Positions 35,922-45,393 are shown, counted from the first letter of the stretch. The stretch: 64,000 nucleotides of DNA from Pseudovibrio ascidiaceicola (GCF_900114245.1 NZ_FOSK01000010.1:62001-126000); one strand, 5' to 3'. The notes: generated from the sequence alone by a model not told the origin. Translations and numbers: made by a program.

Positions 35922-36863
35922 ATGAAACTTCTTAGACTTGTTCCGGAGCAGACCAATTTCCGCTTTATGCATTGGCGGGTTTTGAGTTTTCCGTTTTCTG
36001 GAATTACGGCAGTTCTTTCTGTTGTGCTGTTCCTGACAATCGGCCTGAACTACGGCATCGATTTTAAGGGCGGAACGCTGATCGAACTGCAGTCCACAAG
36101 CGGTCCTGCAAACCTTTCTGAAATTCGCCGGACCCTTGGTGGTCTTGATCTGGGTGATGTGCAGGTACAGGAATTCGGTAGTCCTACCGAAGTTCTGATC
36201 CGCATTGAATCTCAGGGCGAAGGTGAGAGTGCGCAGCAGGATGTGGTTGAGAGTGTCCGTGGTGCCTTTACCGATGGATACGAATTCCGCAGAACTGAAG
36301 TGGTTGGACCTCGTGTTTCCGGCGAGCTTGCTTATGCAGGAACGCTGGCGGTCGGGTCTGCCTTGCTGATGATCATGTTTTACATCTGGTTCCGCTTTGA
36401 ATGGCAGTTCGCAGTTGGCGCGATTATCACCACCTTCAATGATATCCTGCTGACAGTTGGATTGTTTGCGGTGTTGCAGCTGGACTTTACGCTGTCCAGT
36501 ATTGCGGCGGTGCTGACGATTATCGGTTACTCACTTAACGATACGGTGGTTGTTTATGACCGTATTCGTGAGAACCTGCGTCGTTACAAGCGTCTTTCTC
36601 TGGAAGAGCTGCTTGATAAGTCCATCAACGAGACACTGTCCCGTACAACAATGACATCGGTGACCACTTTGCTGGCGCTGTTTGCGTTGTACTTCCTGGG
36701 CGGTGAAGTGATCCAGTCATTCGTACTGGCAATGATCTTCGGTATCGTGATCGGAACTTACTCTTCTATCTTCCTTGCCTCTCCGCTGCTGATGCTCATG
36801 AAGCTTCGCACCAGCGTGTTTGACAAGAAAGACGACGAAACATCTCCTGCAAAATCTGCTTAA
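35922..36863 (+). CDS. secF: protein translocase subunit SecF
   Basis: 313 residues with six membrane helices. Partner of SecD. LNYGIDFKGGTLIELQ after TM1 and GYSLNDTVVVYDRIREN in TM4 are the SecF signatures, the latter with the conserved proton-path residues. It is directly downstream of secD with a 16-base gap and followed by a perfect terminator. Confidence 0.97.
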   Translation: MKLLRLVPEQTNFRFMHWRVLSFPFSGITAVLSVVLFLTIGLNYGIDFKGGTLIELQSTSGPANLSEIRRTLGGLDLGDVQVQEFGSPTEVLIRIESQGEGESAQQDVVESVRGAFTDGYEFRRTEVVGPRVSGELAYAGTLAVGSALLMIMFYIWFRFEWQFAVGAIITTFNDILLTVGLFAVLQLDFTLSSIAAVLTIIGYSLNDTVVVYDRIRENLRRYKRLSLEELLDKSINETLSRTTMTSVTTLLALFALYFLGGEVIQSFVLAMIFGIVIGTYSSIFLASPLLMLMKLRTSVFDKKDDETSPAKSA

Positions 36864-36888
36864 CCAGCAGAAACTGCTTAGATTTTAG

Positions 36889-36925
36889 ATGGGGCTGACC
36901 ACAGTTGTGGTCAGCCCCATTTTCT
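36889..36925 (+). terminator. terminator after secF
   Basis: Perfect 14-bp stem (36889-36902 with 36907-36920), AGTT loop, then TTTCT. Confidence 0.9.
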
Positions 36926-37007
36926 ATTGGACATTCTTTCGCGTGTAATTAAACAGAGGCTATCAATTTGCGCGTACACTGGGTGAAAACAGCCATTGGA
37001 GGACACT

Positions 37008-37412
37008 ATGGGAAAACGTGGAGAGCCTTTGGAGGTGCGGGATGCGCATTATCCAAGCATGGTTCAGATCGATGCCTACGGAAACGGCGGGTTTCGATTT
37101 GCGGATATGTCTCATCGTGGATCGCTGATGTGTGTGCCGTCTGGTGTTTATGGTTGGGCACCTACCAGCTTTGACGAGGTTACGGATGAAGCACTGGCGC
37201 AAATCCTTGCAGAATCTGATGATATTGAAGTGTTGCTAATCGGTGCTGGTGACGAGCTGAAGCCATTTCCAGAGTCTCGTAAGGGGCCGTTTCGTGAGAA
37301 GGGCATCATGGTCGATAGCATGTCCACTGGCGCTGCCGTGCGCACATACAATGTGCTTCTTGGTGAAGACCGTGCTGTAGCAGCCGTGTTTATTGCAGTT
37401 GAAGACGTTTAA
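37008..37412 (+). CDS. Mth938/DUF498 protein (NDUFAF3-like)
   Basis: 134 residues, one Mth938-like alpha/beta domain. The pattern IDAYGNGGFRFADMSHRGSLMCVPSGVYGW and EVLLIGAGDELKPFP ... GIMVDSMSTGAAVRTYNVLLGEDRAVAAVFI is the DUF498 family, to which the mitochondrial complex I assembly factor NDUFAF3 belongs. No catalytic site is visible. ATG 37008 has GGAGGA upstream. It lies downstream of secDF and directly before a gene of the NDUFAF6 family, which points to a shared role in respiratory membrane assembly (inference). Confidence 0.88.
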   Translation: MGKRGEPLEVRDAHYPSMVQIDAYGNGGFRFADMSHRGSLMCVPSGVYGWAPTSFDEVTDEALAQILAESDDIEVLLIGAGDELKPFPESRKGPFREKGIMVDSMSTGAAVRTYNVLLGEDRAVAAVFIAVEDV

Positions 37413-37432
37413 AAGAAGCGTGGAACCCAGCT

Positions 37433-38293
37433 ATGAGCCAGGCCTATGACCACTGTAATGATTTCGTAAAACGCTTCTCCTACGAGCGTTACCTGAGTAC
37501 ATTGTATGCTCCGATCATTGCGCGTCCGAGTTTGATTGCCCTTTACGCCTTTGCCTGCGAGATTGCGCGTATCCGAGAGCTGGTGAATGAGCCGATGCCC
37601 GGAGAAATTCGTTTGCAGTGGTGGCATGATGCGCTGAGTGGCACTGACCACGGTGATGTGATGCACAACCCGGTTGCGCAGGCGATCATTGAGACGATTG
37701 AACATCATAAACTGCCAAGAGAGCCGTTCCTCAACCTGATTTCTGCGCGCCGGTTTGATCTTTATTCTGATCCGATGCCGACCATCAATGATCTGGAAGG
37801 GTATTGCGGGGAGACTAACTCTACAGTCGTTCTGCTTGCCTCGATGATCCTGAGTGGGAAACCAGCAGATCGTCAGGTTTCTGACGCATGTGGGCATGGT
37901 GGTGTGGCGTATGCGATGTCTGGCCTTATGCAGACACTGGCGTGGCAGGCATCGCGGCATCAGCAGTTCCTTCCAAAAGATGTGATGGAACGACATGGTG
38001 TGGAGGCCAACACCTTGCAGGGAAACCGCTCAAATGATGCGCTCTGGGCGGCTTTTGAAGAGATGATAGAGCTGAGTAAAAAGCACCTCGATGATTGTGA
38101 GAATGCGTTGGAAGGGATTGATCCGTCAGTGCTGCCAGCGTTCTTGCCTGTGTTTCAGGTGGAGTTGTTCTTCAACGAGGCAGACAAAGACAGTTTTGAG
38201 CCGCTGCAAGTTTGCGGTGGAGCGCCGCATATGCGCCGTGTTTGGCACATGTGGCGCACGTCTCGCCGACTTAGCAAACTCTCACGGAAATAG
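37433..38293 (+). CDS. squalene/phytoene synthase family protein (NDUFAF6-like)
   Basis: 286 residues of the trans-isoprenyl diphosphate synthase fold. The first Asp-rich motif of true phytoene synthases is absent: the region reads EIARIRELVNEPMPGEIRLQWWHDAL. The second is also degenerate (DLEGYCGETNSTVVLL). I think it is not a carotenoid enzyme but a member of the branch that includes the complex I assembly factor NDUFAF6. No crt gene is nearby. It follows the NDUFAF3-like gene after 20 bases, suggesting an operon. Confidence 0.85.
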   Translation: MSQAYDHCNDFVKRFSYERYLSTLYAPIIARPSLIALYAFACEIARIRELVNEPMPGEIRLQWWHDALSGTDHGDVMHNPVAQAIIETIEHHKLPREPFLNLISARRFDLYSDPMPTINDLEGYCGETNSTVVLLASMILSGKPADRQVSDACGHGGVAYAMSGLMQTLAWQASRHQQFLPKDVMERHGVEANTLQGNRSNDALWAAFEEMIELSKKHLDDCENALEGIDPSVLPAFLPVFQVELFFNEADKDSFEPLQVCGGAPHMRRVWHMWRTSRRLSKLSRK

Positions 38294-38295
38294 AA

Positions 38296-38318
38296 AAAGG
38301 CCGGAAAGTCCGGCCTTT
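38296..38318. terminator. bidirectional terminator
   Basis: AAAGGCCGGA (38296-38305) pairs perfectly with TCCGGCCTTT (38309-38318). It lies between two convergent genes, with an A-run/T-run on both sides. Confidence 0.8.
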
Positions 38319-38347
38319 CCTGTATCTGATGGCATGGTGTAAGCGAG

Positions 38348-39745
38348 TTAAACGTTTGCTACCCATGCCTTGAAATCGTCCAGACCCCGCTTGGCCATAA
38401 CCTGCTTTTTAAGGCGGGTCTTTTCTTTCCCGCGCAGGCGCTTTCCTTCCGGATGCTTTGGCATTTCGTCCAGAGGTGGCAGCAGGCCGAAGTTGATGTT
38501 CATTGGCTGGAATGAACGCGGGCCAGAGCCATCTTCACGATCAATGTGACCACCTGTGATGTGGTTGACGATAGCGCCGCACGCGGTTGTTACTGGTGGA
38601 GGTGCTATGTCTGTTCCGAGCGCCTGATGAGCTGCGAACAGGCCAGTCAAACACCCAACGGCGGTGGATTCCACATACCCTTCACAGCCGGTGATCTGAC
38701 CTGCAAAGCGCACGTGAGGCAGAGCTTTGAGGCGCATCTGATCATCCAGAAGACGTGGCGAGTTGAGGAAGGTGTTGCGGTGCAGGCCGCCGAGGCGTGC
38801 AAACTGCGCTTCTTCCAGACCCGGGATCATACGGAGAATTTCTGCCTGCGCGCCGTACTTCAGTTTGGTCTGAAAACCAACCATGTTGTAAAGCGTGCCA
38901 AGGGCATTGTCCTGACGCAGCTGTACCACAGCGTAGGCCTTGATGTCCGGCTGATGGGCGTTGGTCAGGCCCATTGGTTTCATCGGGCCGTGGCGCAAGG
39001 TTTCGCGGCCACGTTCCGCCATCACTTCAATTGGAAGGCAGCCATCAAAGTAGGGCGTGTTTTCTTCCCATTCTTTGAATGAGGTCTTTTCGCCGCCGAT
39101 CAGTGCATCGATAAAGGCTTCGTACTGCTCTTTGTCCATCGGGCAGTTGATGTAGTCTTTACCTGTACCTCCCGGGCCGACTTTGTCATAACGGGACTGG
39201 TACCATGCCTTGTCCATATTGATGGATTCGGTATGGATGATTGGCGCGATGGCATCAAAAAAGGCGAGGGAATCTTCGCCGGTTGCCTGCAAGATCTGCT
39301 CGGAAAGAGCTGGAGATGTGAGCGGGCCAGTTGCCAGAATGACCTGACCGCTTTCCGCGGATGGAATTTCAGTCACTTCTTCACGGAGGATCTCTACGTT
39401 CTCGTGACCTTCCAGCGCGGCTTGCACAGCTTCGGAAAAGCCATCGCGATCCACGGCCAGCGCACCGCCAGCAGGGACCTTGTTGGCATCCGCGCATCTC
39501 ATGATCAAGGAGCCGGCGGCACGCAGCTCAGCATGAAGCAGGCCGACAGCGTTGTTTTCAGCATCGTCAGAACGAAATGAGTTGGAGCACACCAGTTCTG
39601 CAAGGCCATCTGTTTTGTGTGCATCGGTCTCGCGTGTTGGGCGCATTTCGTGCAGAACGACCTTCAGGCCCTTTTCCGCAATCTGCCATGCTGCTTCGGA
39701 GCCTGCCAGGCCGCCGCCAACCACGTGTATGGGCTGCTTCGTCAT
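38348..39745 (-). CDS. trmFO: methylenetetrahydrofolate-tRNA (uracil-54-C5)-methyltransferase
   Basis: 465 residues. Makes ribothymidine-54 in tRNA with methylenetetrahydrofolate and FADH2. FAD-binding [12 protein letters not shown] at the start, the catalytic cysteine region [14 protein letters not shown] near residue 53, and a second cysteine in [14 protein letters not shown]. GidA-like architecture but TrmFO length. ATG at 39743-39745 lacks a clear ribosome site but begins the conserved strand. Confidence 0.95.
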   Translation of the reverse strand: MTKQPIHVVGGGLAGSEAAWQIAEKGLKVVLHEMRPTRETDAHKTDGLAELVCSNSFRSDDAENNAVGLLHAELRAAGSLIMRCADANKVPAGGALAVDRDGFSEAVQAALEGHENVEILREEVTEIPSAESGQVILATGPLTSPALSEQILQATGEDSLAFFDAIAPIIHTESINMDKAWYQSRYDKVGPGGTGKDYINCPMDKEQYEAFIDALIGGEKTSFKEWEENTPYFDGCLPIEVMAERGRETLRHGPMKPMGLTNAHQPDIKAYAVVQLRQDNALGTLYNMVGFQTKLKYGAQAEILRMIPGLEEAQFARLGGLHRNTFLNSPRLLDDQMRLKALPHVRFAGQITGCEGYVESTAVGCLTGLFAAHQALGTDIAPPPVTTACGAIVNHITGGHIDREDGSGPRSFQPMNINFGLLPPLDEMPKHPEGKRLRGKEKTRLKKQVMAKRGLDDFKAWVANV

Positions 39746-39899
39746 TTCCTATCCAATCGACTGGGCTTCTGTTGCGCTAATGCGTCTGATGAAGCCTAAG
39801 TGTTTATCGCTTGCGAATTGCTTAGCCTCTGAACTTGCTCAGTTCAATCATTTAGGCCATCAATCTTCCATGGTTGTGCAAAGTGATTCACAAAAACAC

Positions 39900-40565
39900 A
39901 TGTATTTTTCAAATAAGAAACTGAAGACAATTTCTAGAGCTCTCGTGATTGCAATTGGCGCAATCGGGCTAACTGCGTGCATGAGCCAAATTAATAGAAA
40001 GCCAAGCACCTGGTATACTCAGATGGGCGGTATCGAAAATAAAGGTAATACGCTTTACATCTGCCACGGTTTCGGCTGCGAATATCGCACAGCAGTGACG
40101 TTTAGCGAAAAAGACAAACAGCGGTTGCGCGCGATTTTGAAGCGAGGTCAGCGTAGCCCTGAAGCTGAACGTGCTGCAATTTCCAAAGCAGTACAATGGC
40201 AGGAGAGGCGTGTTGGCCCTGTCGTCGGGTCGTCTAACGATATTGGCGGACTGGATATGGGAAATGGCAATGTCAAAGGGCAGATGGATTGCATTGACGA
40301 GGCGACCAACACGACCAGCCTGTTGATTTATGCGAATTCTCAAGGCTGGCTCAAATACCACCGTGCGGCGCGTCCTGCCTCTCGCGGGTACTTCCTTGAT
40401 GGCAAATATCCGCATGCTTCAGCTGTTGTGGTGGATACGACGACTGAGATTCCTTGGGTGGTGGACAGCTGGCGCCTGAGTAATGGCAAGCCGCCGGATA
40501 TTCTGCATATGACTAAGTGGCTGACCATGACCAGTGCTGATCTGGAAAATCCGTCAGGCGGATGA
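39900..40565 (+). CDS. lipoprotein with transglutaminase-like Cys-His-Asp triad
   Basis: 221 residues. Signal KKLKTISRALVIAIGAIGLTACMS is lipoprotein-like, lipobox LTAC with Cys near residue 23. The mature part has a papain/transglutaminase-like order of candidate catalytic residues: Cys131 in GQMDCIDEATNT, His172 in PHASAVVVDT and Asp189 in WVVDSW. I do not know a named family; this is a motif reading. Upstream in-frame codons run into trmFO antisense and are not credible; ATG 39870 is the nearest alternative. Neither start has a good ribosome site. Confidence 0.7.
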   Translation: MYFSNKKLKTISRALVIAIGAIGLTACMSQINRKPSTWYTQMGGIENKGNTLYICHGFGCEYRTAVTFSEKDKQRLRAILKRGQRSPEAERAAISKAVQWQERRVGPVVGSSNDIGGLDMGNGNVKGQMDCIDEATNTTSLLIYANSQGWLKYHRAARPASRGYFLDGKYPHASAVVVDTTTEIPWVVDSWRLSNGKPPDILHMTKWLTMTSADLENPSGG

Positions 40566-40703
40566 GCTGGTGACGAAGAGCTGCGCGGTGATGCGCATAA
40601 AGCAATGATGATTTGGATAGCGTATCAGCGAGGCTGGTGCGCTTTTCTTTTGTACATTTGCTTTTGAGGGGAAAGGCCTGCCGTTTAGAAAAAATGGGGC
40701 CCT

Positions 40704-40872
40704 AAAACAGCTAACGCCCGTCGATGGGAGGAACGACGGGCGAAGCTAGTAAACAGAGAACTGGGAGGAAATCTCTGTTTAGGAACCATCAAACAGCTTG
40801 GGAGGAGGTGCTGCCTGAGGATTGTATGTTAGGCTGCCGAGGTTTAATTGGGAGGAGTTCCTCAGCGGCCTT
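40704..40872 (-). ncRNA. candidate anti-Shine-Dalgarno small RNA with four stem-loops
   Basis: Read on the minus strand there are four consecutive hairpins, each with CCTCCC in the loop. H1 pairs 40860-40870 with 40832-40842 (9 of 11 pairs). H2 pairs 40810-40818 with 40789-40797 (9 bp with two wobbles). H3 pairs 40772-40780 with 40751-40759 (9 bp perfect). H4 pairs 40734-40742 with 40715-40723 (9 bp perfect). A TATAAA box at 40885-40880 puts the transcript start at the foot of H1. The pattern matches the alpha-r14/NfeR1 and CcsR small RNAs of alphaproteobacteria, whose loops block ribosome sites of target mRNAs. The 3' end is uncertain: T-rich sequence follows H4, and a six-T run lies near 40689. 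Confidence 0.7.
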
Positions 40873-40879
40873 GAGTTGG

Positions 40880-40885
40880 TTTATA
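40880..40885 (-). promoter_or_regulatory. -10 box of the small RNA
   Basis: TATAAA on the minus strand, seven bases before the first hairpin. I see no convincing -35 at 17 bases, so an alternative sigma factor or an activator is possible. Confidence 0.5.
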
Positions 40886-41211
40886 CAAAAGACTTTCCAA
40901 TTGTGCATCACATCATTTCGCATGTCCGATATGCAAAAAATGCATGGCATTATGGCGAATGATGGCGCTACCACTCTTTAAAACGACATAAATGCCAAAA
41001 TTAACGATTGTGCGGTGCGGTAGTTTTGTGATTTGGGGCACAAATCTGCATACCTGAGGGGCTGAGAACGCTATTTTTAGGCAGTTGGCGCTCAAAACTT
41101 AATCATATTTCAATGTGTCGGCCATTTTGGGCAGGTTTTGTGGTGGGGCGACAGCAATTGGAATTTTGTGTTGTTTGCATGGAAAGAGCCTGCTGTGGAG
41201 TGTGGTCTTTG

Positions 41212-41244
41212 CAAAAAAAAATGACCGGGACAGTGCCCGGCCAT
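41212..41244 (-). terminator. terminator of uvrA
   Basis: ATGGCCGGG/CCCGGTCAT stem on the minus strand (41244-41236 with 41229-41221), with one wobble, followed by a run of nine T. Confidence 0.9.
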
Positions 41245-41251
41245 TTGGTTT

Positions 41252-44185
41252 TTACTCTGCTGCATCCAGCTTGTTGGCGCTTCGCCTTTCAAACAATTCC
41301 TTGAGGAAGTGCCCTGTATAGCTCTCCGGTACCTCCGCCACGTCCTGCGGGCGGCCTGTTGCGACGATGGTTCCGCCGCCGTCTCCGCCTTCAGGTCCAA
41401 GGTCAAGGATCCAGTCTGCGGTTCTGATCACTTCCAGATTGTGCTCAATCACGAGAACTGTGTTGCCTTGATCGACCAGCTCATGAAGAACGTCAAGCAA
41501 CTTTGCGACATCGTGGAAATGGAGGCCGGTTGTTGGTTCGTCCAGAATGTAGAGCGTGCGACCGGTTGAGCGTTTGGAAAGCTCTTTTGCTAGCTTCACA
41601 CGTTGTGCTTCGCCGCCCGACAATGTGGTCGCCTGCTGGCCCACCTTGATGTAGCCAAGGCCCACGCGGGCAAGGGTTTCCATTTTATCGCGGATGGATG
41701 GCACGGCAGAGAAGAAGCTTGCTGCTTCTTCAACGGTCATGTCCAGCACATCTGCAATGGATTTTCCCTTGAACTGAACTTCCAATGTCTCGCGATTGTA
41801 GCGCTTGCCCTTACAGACATCACAGGTGACATACACATCGGGCAGGAAGTGCATCTCGATCTTGATGACGCCATCCCCCTGACAGGCTTCACAGCGTCCG
41901 CCTTTCACGTTGAAAGAAAAGCGACCTGGGGCGTAGCCACGTGCTTTTGCTTCCGGCATGCCTGCGAACCATTCACGGATTGGAGTGAAGGCGCCGGTGT
42001 ATGTGGCCGGGTTGGAGCGCGGGGTTCTGCCGATTGGGGACTGATCAATGTCGATGACTTTGTCGAGGCGCTCCAGACCTTCAATGCGGTCATGCGGGGC
42101 AGGGTTGTCGCGTGCGCCATTGAGGCGGCGAGCTGTTGCCTTATAGACGGTGTCGATCAGGAAGGTGGATTTACCACCGCCAGACACACCTGTCACGCAT
42201 GTGAAGGTTCCAAGCGGGATCGTTGCATTGACATCTTTAAGGTTGTTGCCGCGTGCGCCGAACACCTTGATCTGACGGTTCTTGTCGATCTTGCGTGGTT
42301 CATCCGGCTGCGGAATGCTCATTTTGCCGGAGAGGTACTTGCCGGTCAGGGAAGATGGGTTGGCCATCACTTCTTCCGGTGTACCTTGTGCAACCACCTG
42401 ACCGCCATGGATACCTGCGCCTGGACCTACGTCCACCACATAATCTGCGGTCAGGACGGCGTCTTCGTCATGCTCAACTACGATAACTGTATTGCCCAGA
42501 TTACGCAGGTGCTTCAGCGTTTCCAGCAGGCGAGCATTGTCGCGCTGGTGCAAGCCGATGGAAGGTTCGTCCAGAACATAAAGAACGCCGGTGAGGCCAG
42601 AGCCAATCTGGGAGGCGAGGCGGATACGCTGACTTTCGCCGCCAGACAGAGTGCCTGATGAACGGTCCATGGAAAGGTACTCAAGACCAACGTCATTGAG
42701 GAATTTCAGGCGCTCGCGGATTTCCTTGAGGATGCGATAGGCGATTTCGTTTTGCTTGTCGGAGAGCTTCTCATCAATGCTGGAGAACCAGTCATGTGCA
42801 GTCTTGATGGAAAGGGCGGTGATCTCACCGATATGGCGGTCTGCAATCTTGACGCACAGGGCTTCAGGTTTTAGGCGATAGCCGTTACAGGCATCGCAGG
42901 CATGGTCGGACTGGTAGCGTGAAAGCTCGTCGCGCACCATTTGAGAATCTGTTTCACGCCAGCGACGCTCAATGTTGCCGACAACGCCTTCAAATGGCTT
43001 TTCGGTTTTGTAAGAGCGGGTACCATCGTCGTAAACGAACTGTACTTTTGTGTTGCCGGTTCCAAACAGCACTGCATTGCGAAAATCTTCCGGCAGGTCT
43101 TTCCAGGCTTTGGTCATTGGCTGTTTGTAGTGCTTCGCCAACGCTTCCAGTGTCTGGGTATAATAAGGAGAAGTAGAGCCGGTCTTGGACCATGGCAGAA
43201 TCGCGCCACCGCGGAGGGAGAGGGTCTGGTCCGGAACGACAAGTTCGGCTTCAAAAGCAAGCTTGGTGCCGAGGCCATCACAGGTTGGGCAGGCGCCAAA
43301 CGGGTTGTTGAATGAGAACAGGCGTGGCTCGATTTCCGGGATTGTGAAGCCGGAAACCGGGCAGGCGAATTTTTCAGAGAAGACGATCTGTTTGGCTTTG
43401 CCCTTTTCGTCTTGCTGATCTGCAAACTCGATTGTTGCCAGACCTTCTGCCAGCTCTAGTGCTGTTTCCAGAGAATCTGCGAGGCGGCCTGCCATGTCTT
43501 CACGCACGACGACGCGGTCAACGACCACGTCAATATCGTGCTTGAACTTCTTATCCAGAGTAGGTGCATCGGCGATTTCATAATATTCGCCGTCAACTTT
43601 TACGCGTTGGAAGCCCTTCTTCATCAGCTCGGCGAGTTCTTTTCTATATTCCCCTTTGCGGCCACGCACGATGGGGGCCAGCAAGTACAGGCGAGTTCCT
43701 TCTTCCAGCATCAAAATGCGGTCGACCATCTGGGAAACGGTCTGACTTTCAATTGGAAGGCCTGTTGCCGGGGAATATGGGATGCCCACGCGCGCGAACA
43801 GAAGGCGCATATAGTCATAGATTTCGGTGACTGTGCCGACTGTGGAGCGGGGGTTTTTTGATGTGGTTTTCTGCTCAATGGAGATGGCAGGTGACAGGCC
43901 GTCAATCTGATCCACATCCGGTTTCTGCATCATTTCAAGGAACTGGCGGGCGTAAGCGCTTAGGCTTTCAACGTAGCGGCGCTGCCCCTCGGCATAAATG
44001 GTATCGAAGGCAAGCGAAGATTTGCCTGAGCCGGACAGGCCAGTCATAACAATGAGGCTATCGCGTGGAAGATCCAGATCCACATTTTTCAAGTTATGTT
44101 CGCGAGCGCCACGTACAGTAATCTGCTTCGTAAGATCTGCGCGCGCGGGAGTGTTGTGTGTGTCATGTGTTGGCGACTTCGCCAT
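41252..44185 (-). CDS. uvrA: excinuclease ABC subunit A
   Basis: 977 residues. Damage-recognition ATPase of nucleotide excision repair. Two ABC modules: Walker [10 protein letters not shown] near residue 48 and GVSGGGKST near residue 670; signatures TLSGGESQR and TLSGGEAQR; zinc fingers [21 protein letters not shown] and the CEACQGDG ... CDVCKGKRY pair. ATG at 44183-44185 has AAAGGA upstream; a GTG 18 bases earlier is in frame. Its promoter overlaps a perfect SOS box. Divergent from ssb, as in many alphaproteobacteria. Confidence 0.97.
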   Translation of the reverse strand: MAKSPTHDTHNTPARADLTKQITVRGAREHNLKNVDLDLPRDSLIVMTGLSGSGKSSLAFDTIYAEGQRRYVESLSAYARQFLEMMQKPDVDQIDGLSPAISIEQKTTSKNPRSTVGTVTEIYDYMRLLFARVGIPYSPATGLPIESQTVSQMVDRILMLEEGTRLYLLAPIVRGRKGEYRKELAELMKKGFQRVKVDGEYYEIADAPTLDKKFKHDIDVVVDRVVVREDMAGRLADSLETALELAEGLATIEFADQQDEKGKAKQIVFSEKFACPVSGFTIPEIEPRLFSFNNPFGACPTCDGLGTKLAFEAELVVPDQTLSLRGGAILPWSKTGSTSPYYTQTLEALAKHYKQPMTKAWKDLPEDFRNAVLFGTGNTKVQFVYDDGTRSYKTEKPFEGVVGNIERRWRETDSQMVRDELSRYQSDHACDACNGYRLKPEALCVKIADRHIGEITALSIKTAHDWFSSIDEKLSDKQNEIAYRILKEIRERLKFLNDVGLEYLSMDRSSGTLSGGESQRIRLASQIGSGLTGVLYVLDEPSIGLHQRDNARLLETLKHLRNLGNTVIVVEHDEDAVLTADYVVDVGPGAGIHGGQVVAQGTPEEVMANPSSLTGKYLSGKMSIPQPDEPRKIDKNRQIKVFGARGNNLKDVNATIPLGTFTCVTGVSGGGKSTFLIDTVYKATARRLNGARDNPAPHDRIEGLERLDKVIDIDQSPIGRTPRSNPATYTGAFTPIREWFAGMPEAKARGYAPGRFSFNVKGGRCEACQGDGVIKIEMHFLPDVYVTCDVCKGKRYNRETLEVQFKGKSIADVLDMTVEEAASFFSAVPSIRDKMETLARVGLGYIKVGQQATTLSGGEAQRVKLAKELSKRSTGRTLYILDEPTTGLHFHDVAKLLDVLHELVDQGNTVLVIEHNLEVIRTADWILDLGPEGGDGGGTIVATGRPQDVAEVPESYTGHFLKELFERRSANKLDAAE

Positions 44186-44287
44186 GGAACTGTCCTTTAT
44201 CACGGATGCCGAGTTCGCATATAAAAAGCAAAACAGGTCTGGGCGCGATCCTCAAAATGCAGGAGAATGTGCGCTAGAAAGCAGGTG

Positions 44288-44317
44288 GAACATAAACGGA
44301 ACAATTTTAAGGAGCAA
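44288..44317 (-). promoter_or_regulatory. uvrA promoter with LexA (SOS) box
   Basis: On the minus strand TTGCTC (44317-44312), 17 bases, TATGTT (44294-44289). The SOS box GTTC-N7-GTTC occupies 44302-44288 and overlaps the -10. The form equals the GAAC-N7-GAAC LexA site of alphaproteobacteria. Confidence 0.8.
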
Positions 44318-44381
44318 GCCTTTTTGAGTTTGCTCGCGCAAAATTGTCTTTTAGAAAAATTGAGAGTTGAACTTGGCAGTT

Positions 44382-44414
44382 TTGCAAGGCATTGTGCTGG
44401 AACAAATATAGAAC
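44382..44414 (+). promoter_or_regulatory. ssb promoter with LexA (SOS) box
   Basis: TTGCAA at 44382-44387, and an AT-rich -10 (AATATA, 44405-44410, 17-base spacer). The perfect box GAAC-N7-GAAC at 44400-44414 covers the -10. A 170-base leader would separate it from the ssb start, so a second promoter nearer the gene may exist. Confidence 0.65.
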
Positions 44415-44586
44415 GAGTGGAGAGCCTTGCTTGCGGGCGTCTGATATTCCGACTGAAAGCCTAGGAAATGTGGACAACCACGGCGGCTTTGAGAAAGTCT
44501 GTTTGAATTGTAGAGCGCGGAGCATAGGTTACTTGCCAACTTAACTCGCTTAAACTTTGGGCGAGTTCAGACTTAGGAGTAATTCA

Positions 44587-45144
44587 ATGGCCGGTAGCGT
44601 CAATAAAGTCATTTTGGTTGGAAATTTGGGCGCAGATCCGGAAATTCGCCGTACGCAGGACGGTCGTCCAATCGTCAACTTGCGTATCGCTACTTCGGAG
44701 AGCTGGCGTGACCGTAACAGCGGCGAGCGCCGTGAGCGGACCGAATGGCACCGTGTTGTTGTGTTTAATGAAGGCCTTGCGAAGGTTGCCGAGCAATTCC
44801 TGCGCAAAGGCTCCAAGGTTTACATCGAAGGTCAGTTGCAAACCCGCAAATGGCAGGACCAGAGCGGCCAGGATAAATACTCCACCGAGATCGTTCTGCA
44901 AGGCTTCAACTCGACGCTGACTATGCTTGATGGTCGCGGCGAAGGCGGTGGTGCAGGCAGCCAAGGTGGTCAGTCCGGTGGCTTCGGCGGCGGCGGCGGC
45001 GGTGGCGGCGGATACGACCAGGGCGGTGGCTTTGGCGGTGGTGGCTCCAGCAATCAGGGCGGCGGCTTCGGCGGTGGCGGCGGAGGTGGTCAAGCACCAT
45101 CTGGCGGTTTCGGCGGTGGAATGGACGACGAAATTCCGTTCTAA
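44587..45144 (+). CDS. ssb: single-stranded DNA-binding protein
   Basis: 185 residues. OB fold at residues 1-112 ([19 protein letters not shown] ... STEIVLQGF), then a linker of Gly-rich repeats, and the C-terminal acidic tip DDEIPF that recruits partner proteins. AGGAG lies before ATG 44587; an in-frame upstream codon at 44557 is less likely. The Gly-rich linker is longer than in E. coli SSB but normal for this class. Divergent from uvrA; SOS box upstream. Confidence 0.96.
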   Translation: MAGSVNKVILVGNLGADPEIRRTQDGRPIVNLRIATSESWRDRNSGERRERTEWHRVVVFNEGLAKVAEQFLRKGSKVYIEGQLQTRKWQDQSGQDKYSTEIVLQGFNSTLTMLDGRGEGGGAGSQGGQSGGFGGGGGGGGGYDQGGGFGGGGSSNQGGGFGGGGGGGQAPSGGFGGGMDDEIPF

Positions 45145-45166
45145 GCCAAGCAGACAATTCAAGATG

Positions 45167-45203
45167 GCCCGGAGTGAGCATTGTTTCACTACCGGGCTTT
45201 TTT
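45167..45203 (+). terminator. terminator of ssb
   Basis: GCCCGG(AGTGA) pairs with (TCACTA)CCGGGC, followed by six T. Confidence 0.9.
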
Positions 45204-45346
45204 GTGCTCTGGTGCGAAGTCTTGTTAAAGGGAGGGCGCGACTAGAGGTGCTGGCTTGAGGTGTGGTGAAATGTCTGCTTGGGGGCGTGCTCTTAAAGCA
45301 GTTCGCATTTATGTTGAAGCATCTGAACTGCTTTAGCCTTTGTTTT

Positions 45347-45393
45347 TGCGTATCTTTATCCGAAAACCGGTTCCCACTTTTCGGCGATGCGCT
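45347..45393. repeat. dispersed palindromic repeat, copy 2
   Basis: Same element as at 15802-15848, 41 of 47 bases identical, same orientation. Upstream, AAGCAGTTC and GAACTGCTT (about 45297-45333) form an additional inverted repeat that may belong to the element. It lies between ssb and tRNA-Glu. Confidence 0.8.

Larger units (their letters stand above)
44186..44586. other. uvrA-ssb divergent control region
   Basis: 401 bases with no gene. It contains two perfect alphaproteobacterial SOS boxes, one at each promoter (listed separately). Confidence 0.75.

Noticed and set aside
37433-38293. Carotenoid phytoene synthase (crtB)
   Set aside because: Asp-rich motifs are missing, no other crt gene is near, and the context fits the NDUFAF6-like branch.
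39552-39899. Long N-terminal extension of the transglutaminase-like lipoprotein
   Set aside because: It is antisense to the start of trmFO and has no signal-like or conserved sequence. The lipoprotein signal begins at 39900.
40715-40870. Repeated GGGAGGA on the plus strand read as ribosome sites for small genes
   Set aside because: No start codon with an open frame follows the copies at proper spacing, and each copy sits in the loop of a stem. The minus-strand anti-SD reading explains all four.
44930-45125. GGCGGT-rich tandem repeats, CRISPR-like at first sight
   Set aside because: They encode the Gly-rich linker of SSB in frame; there are no uniform spacers.
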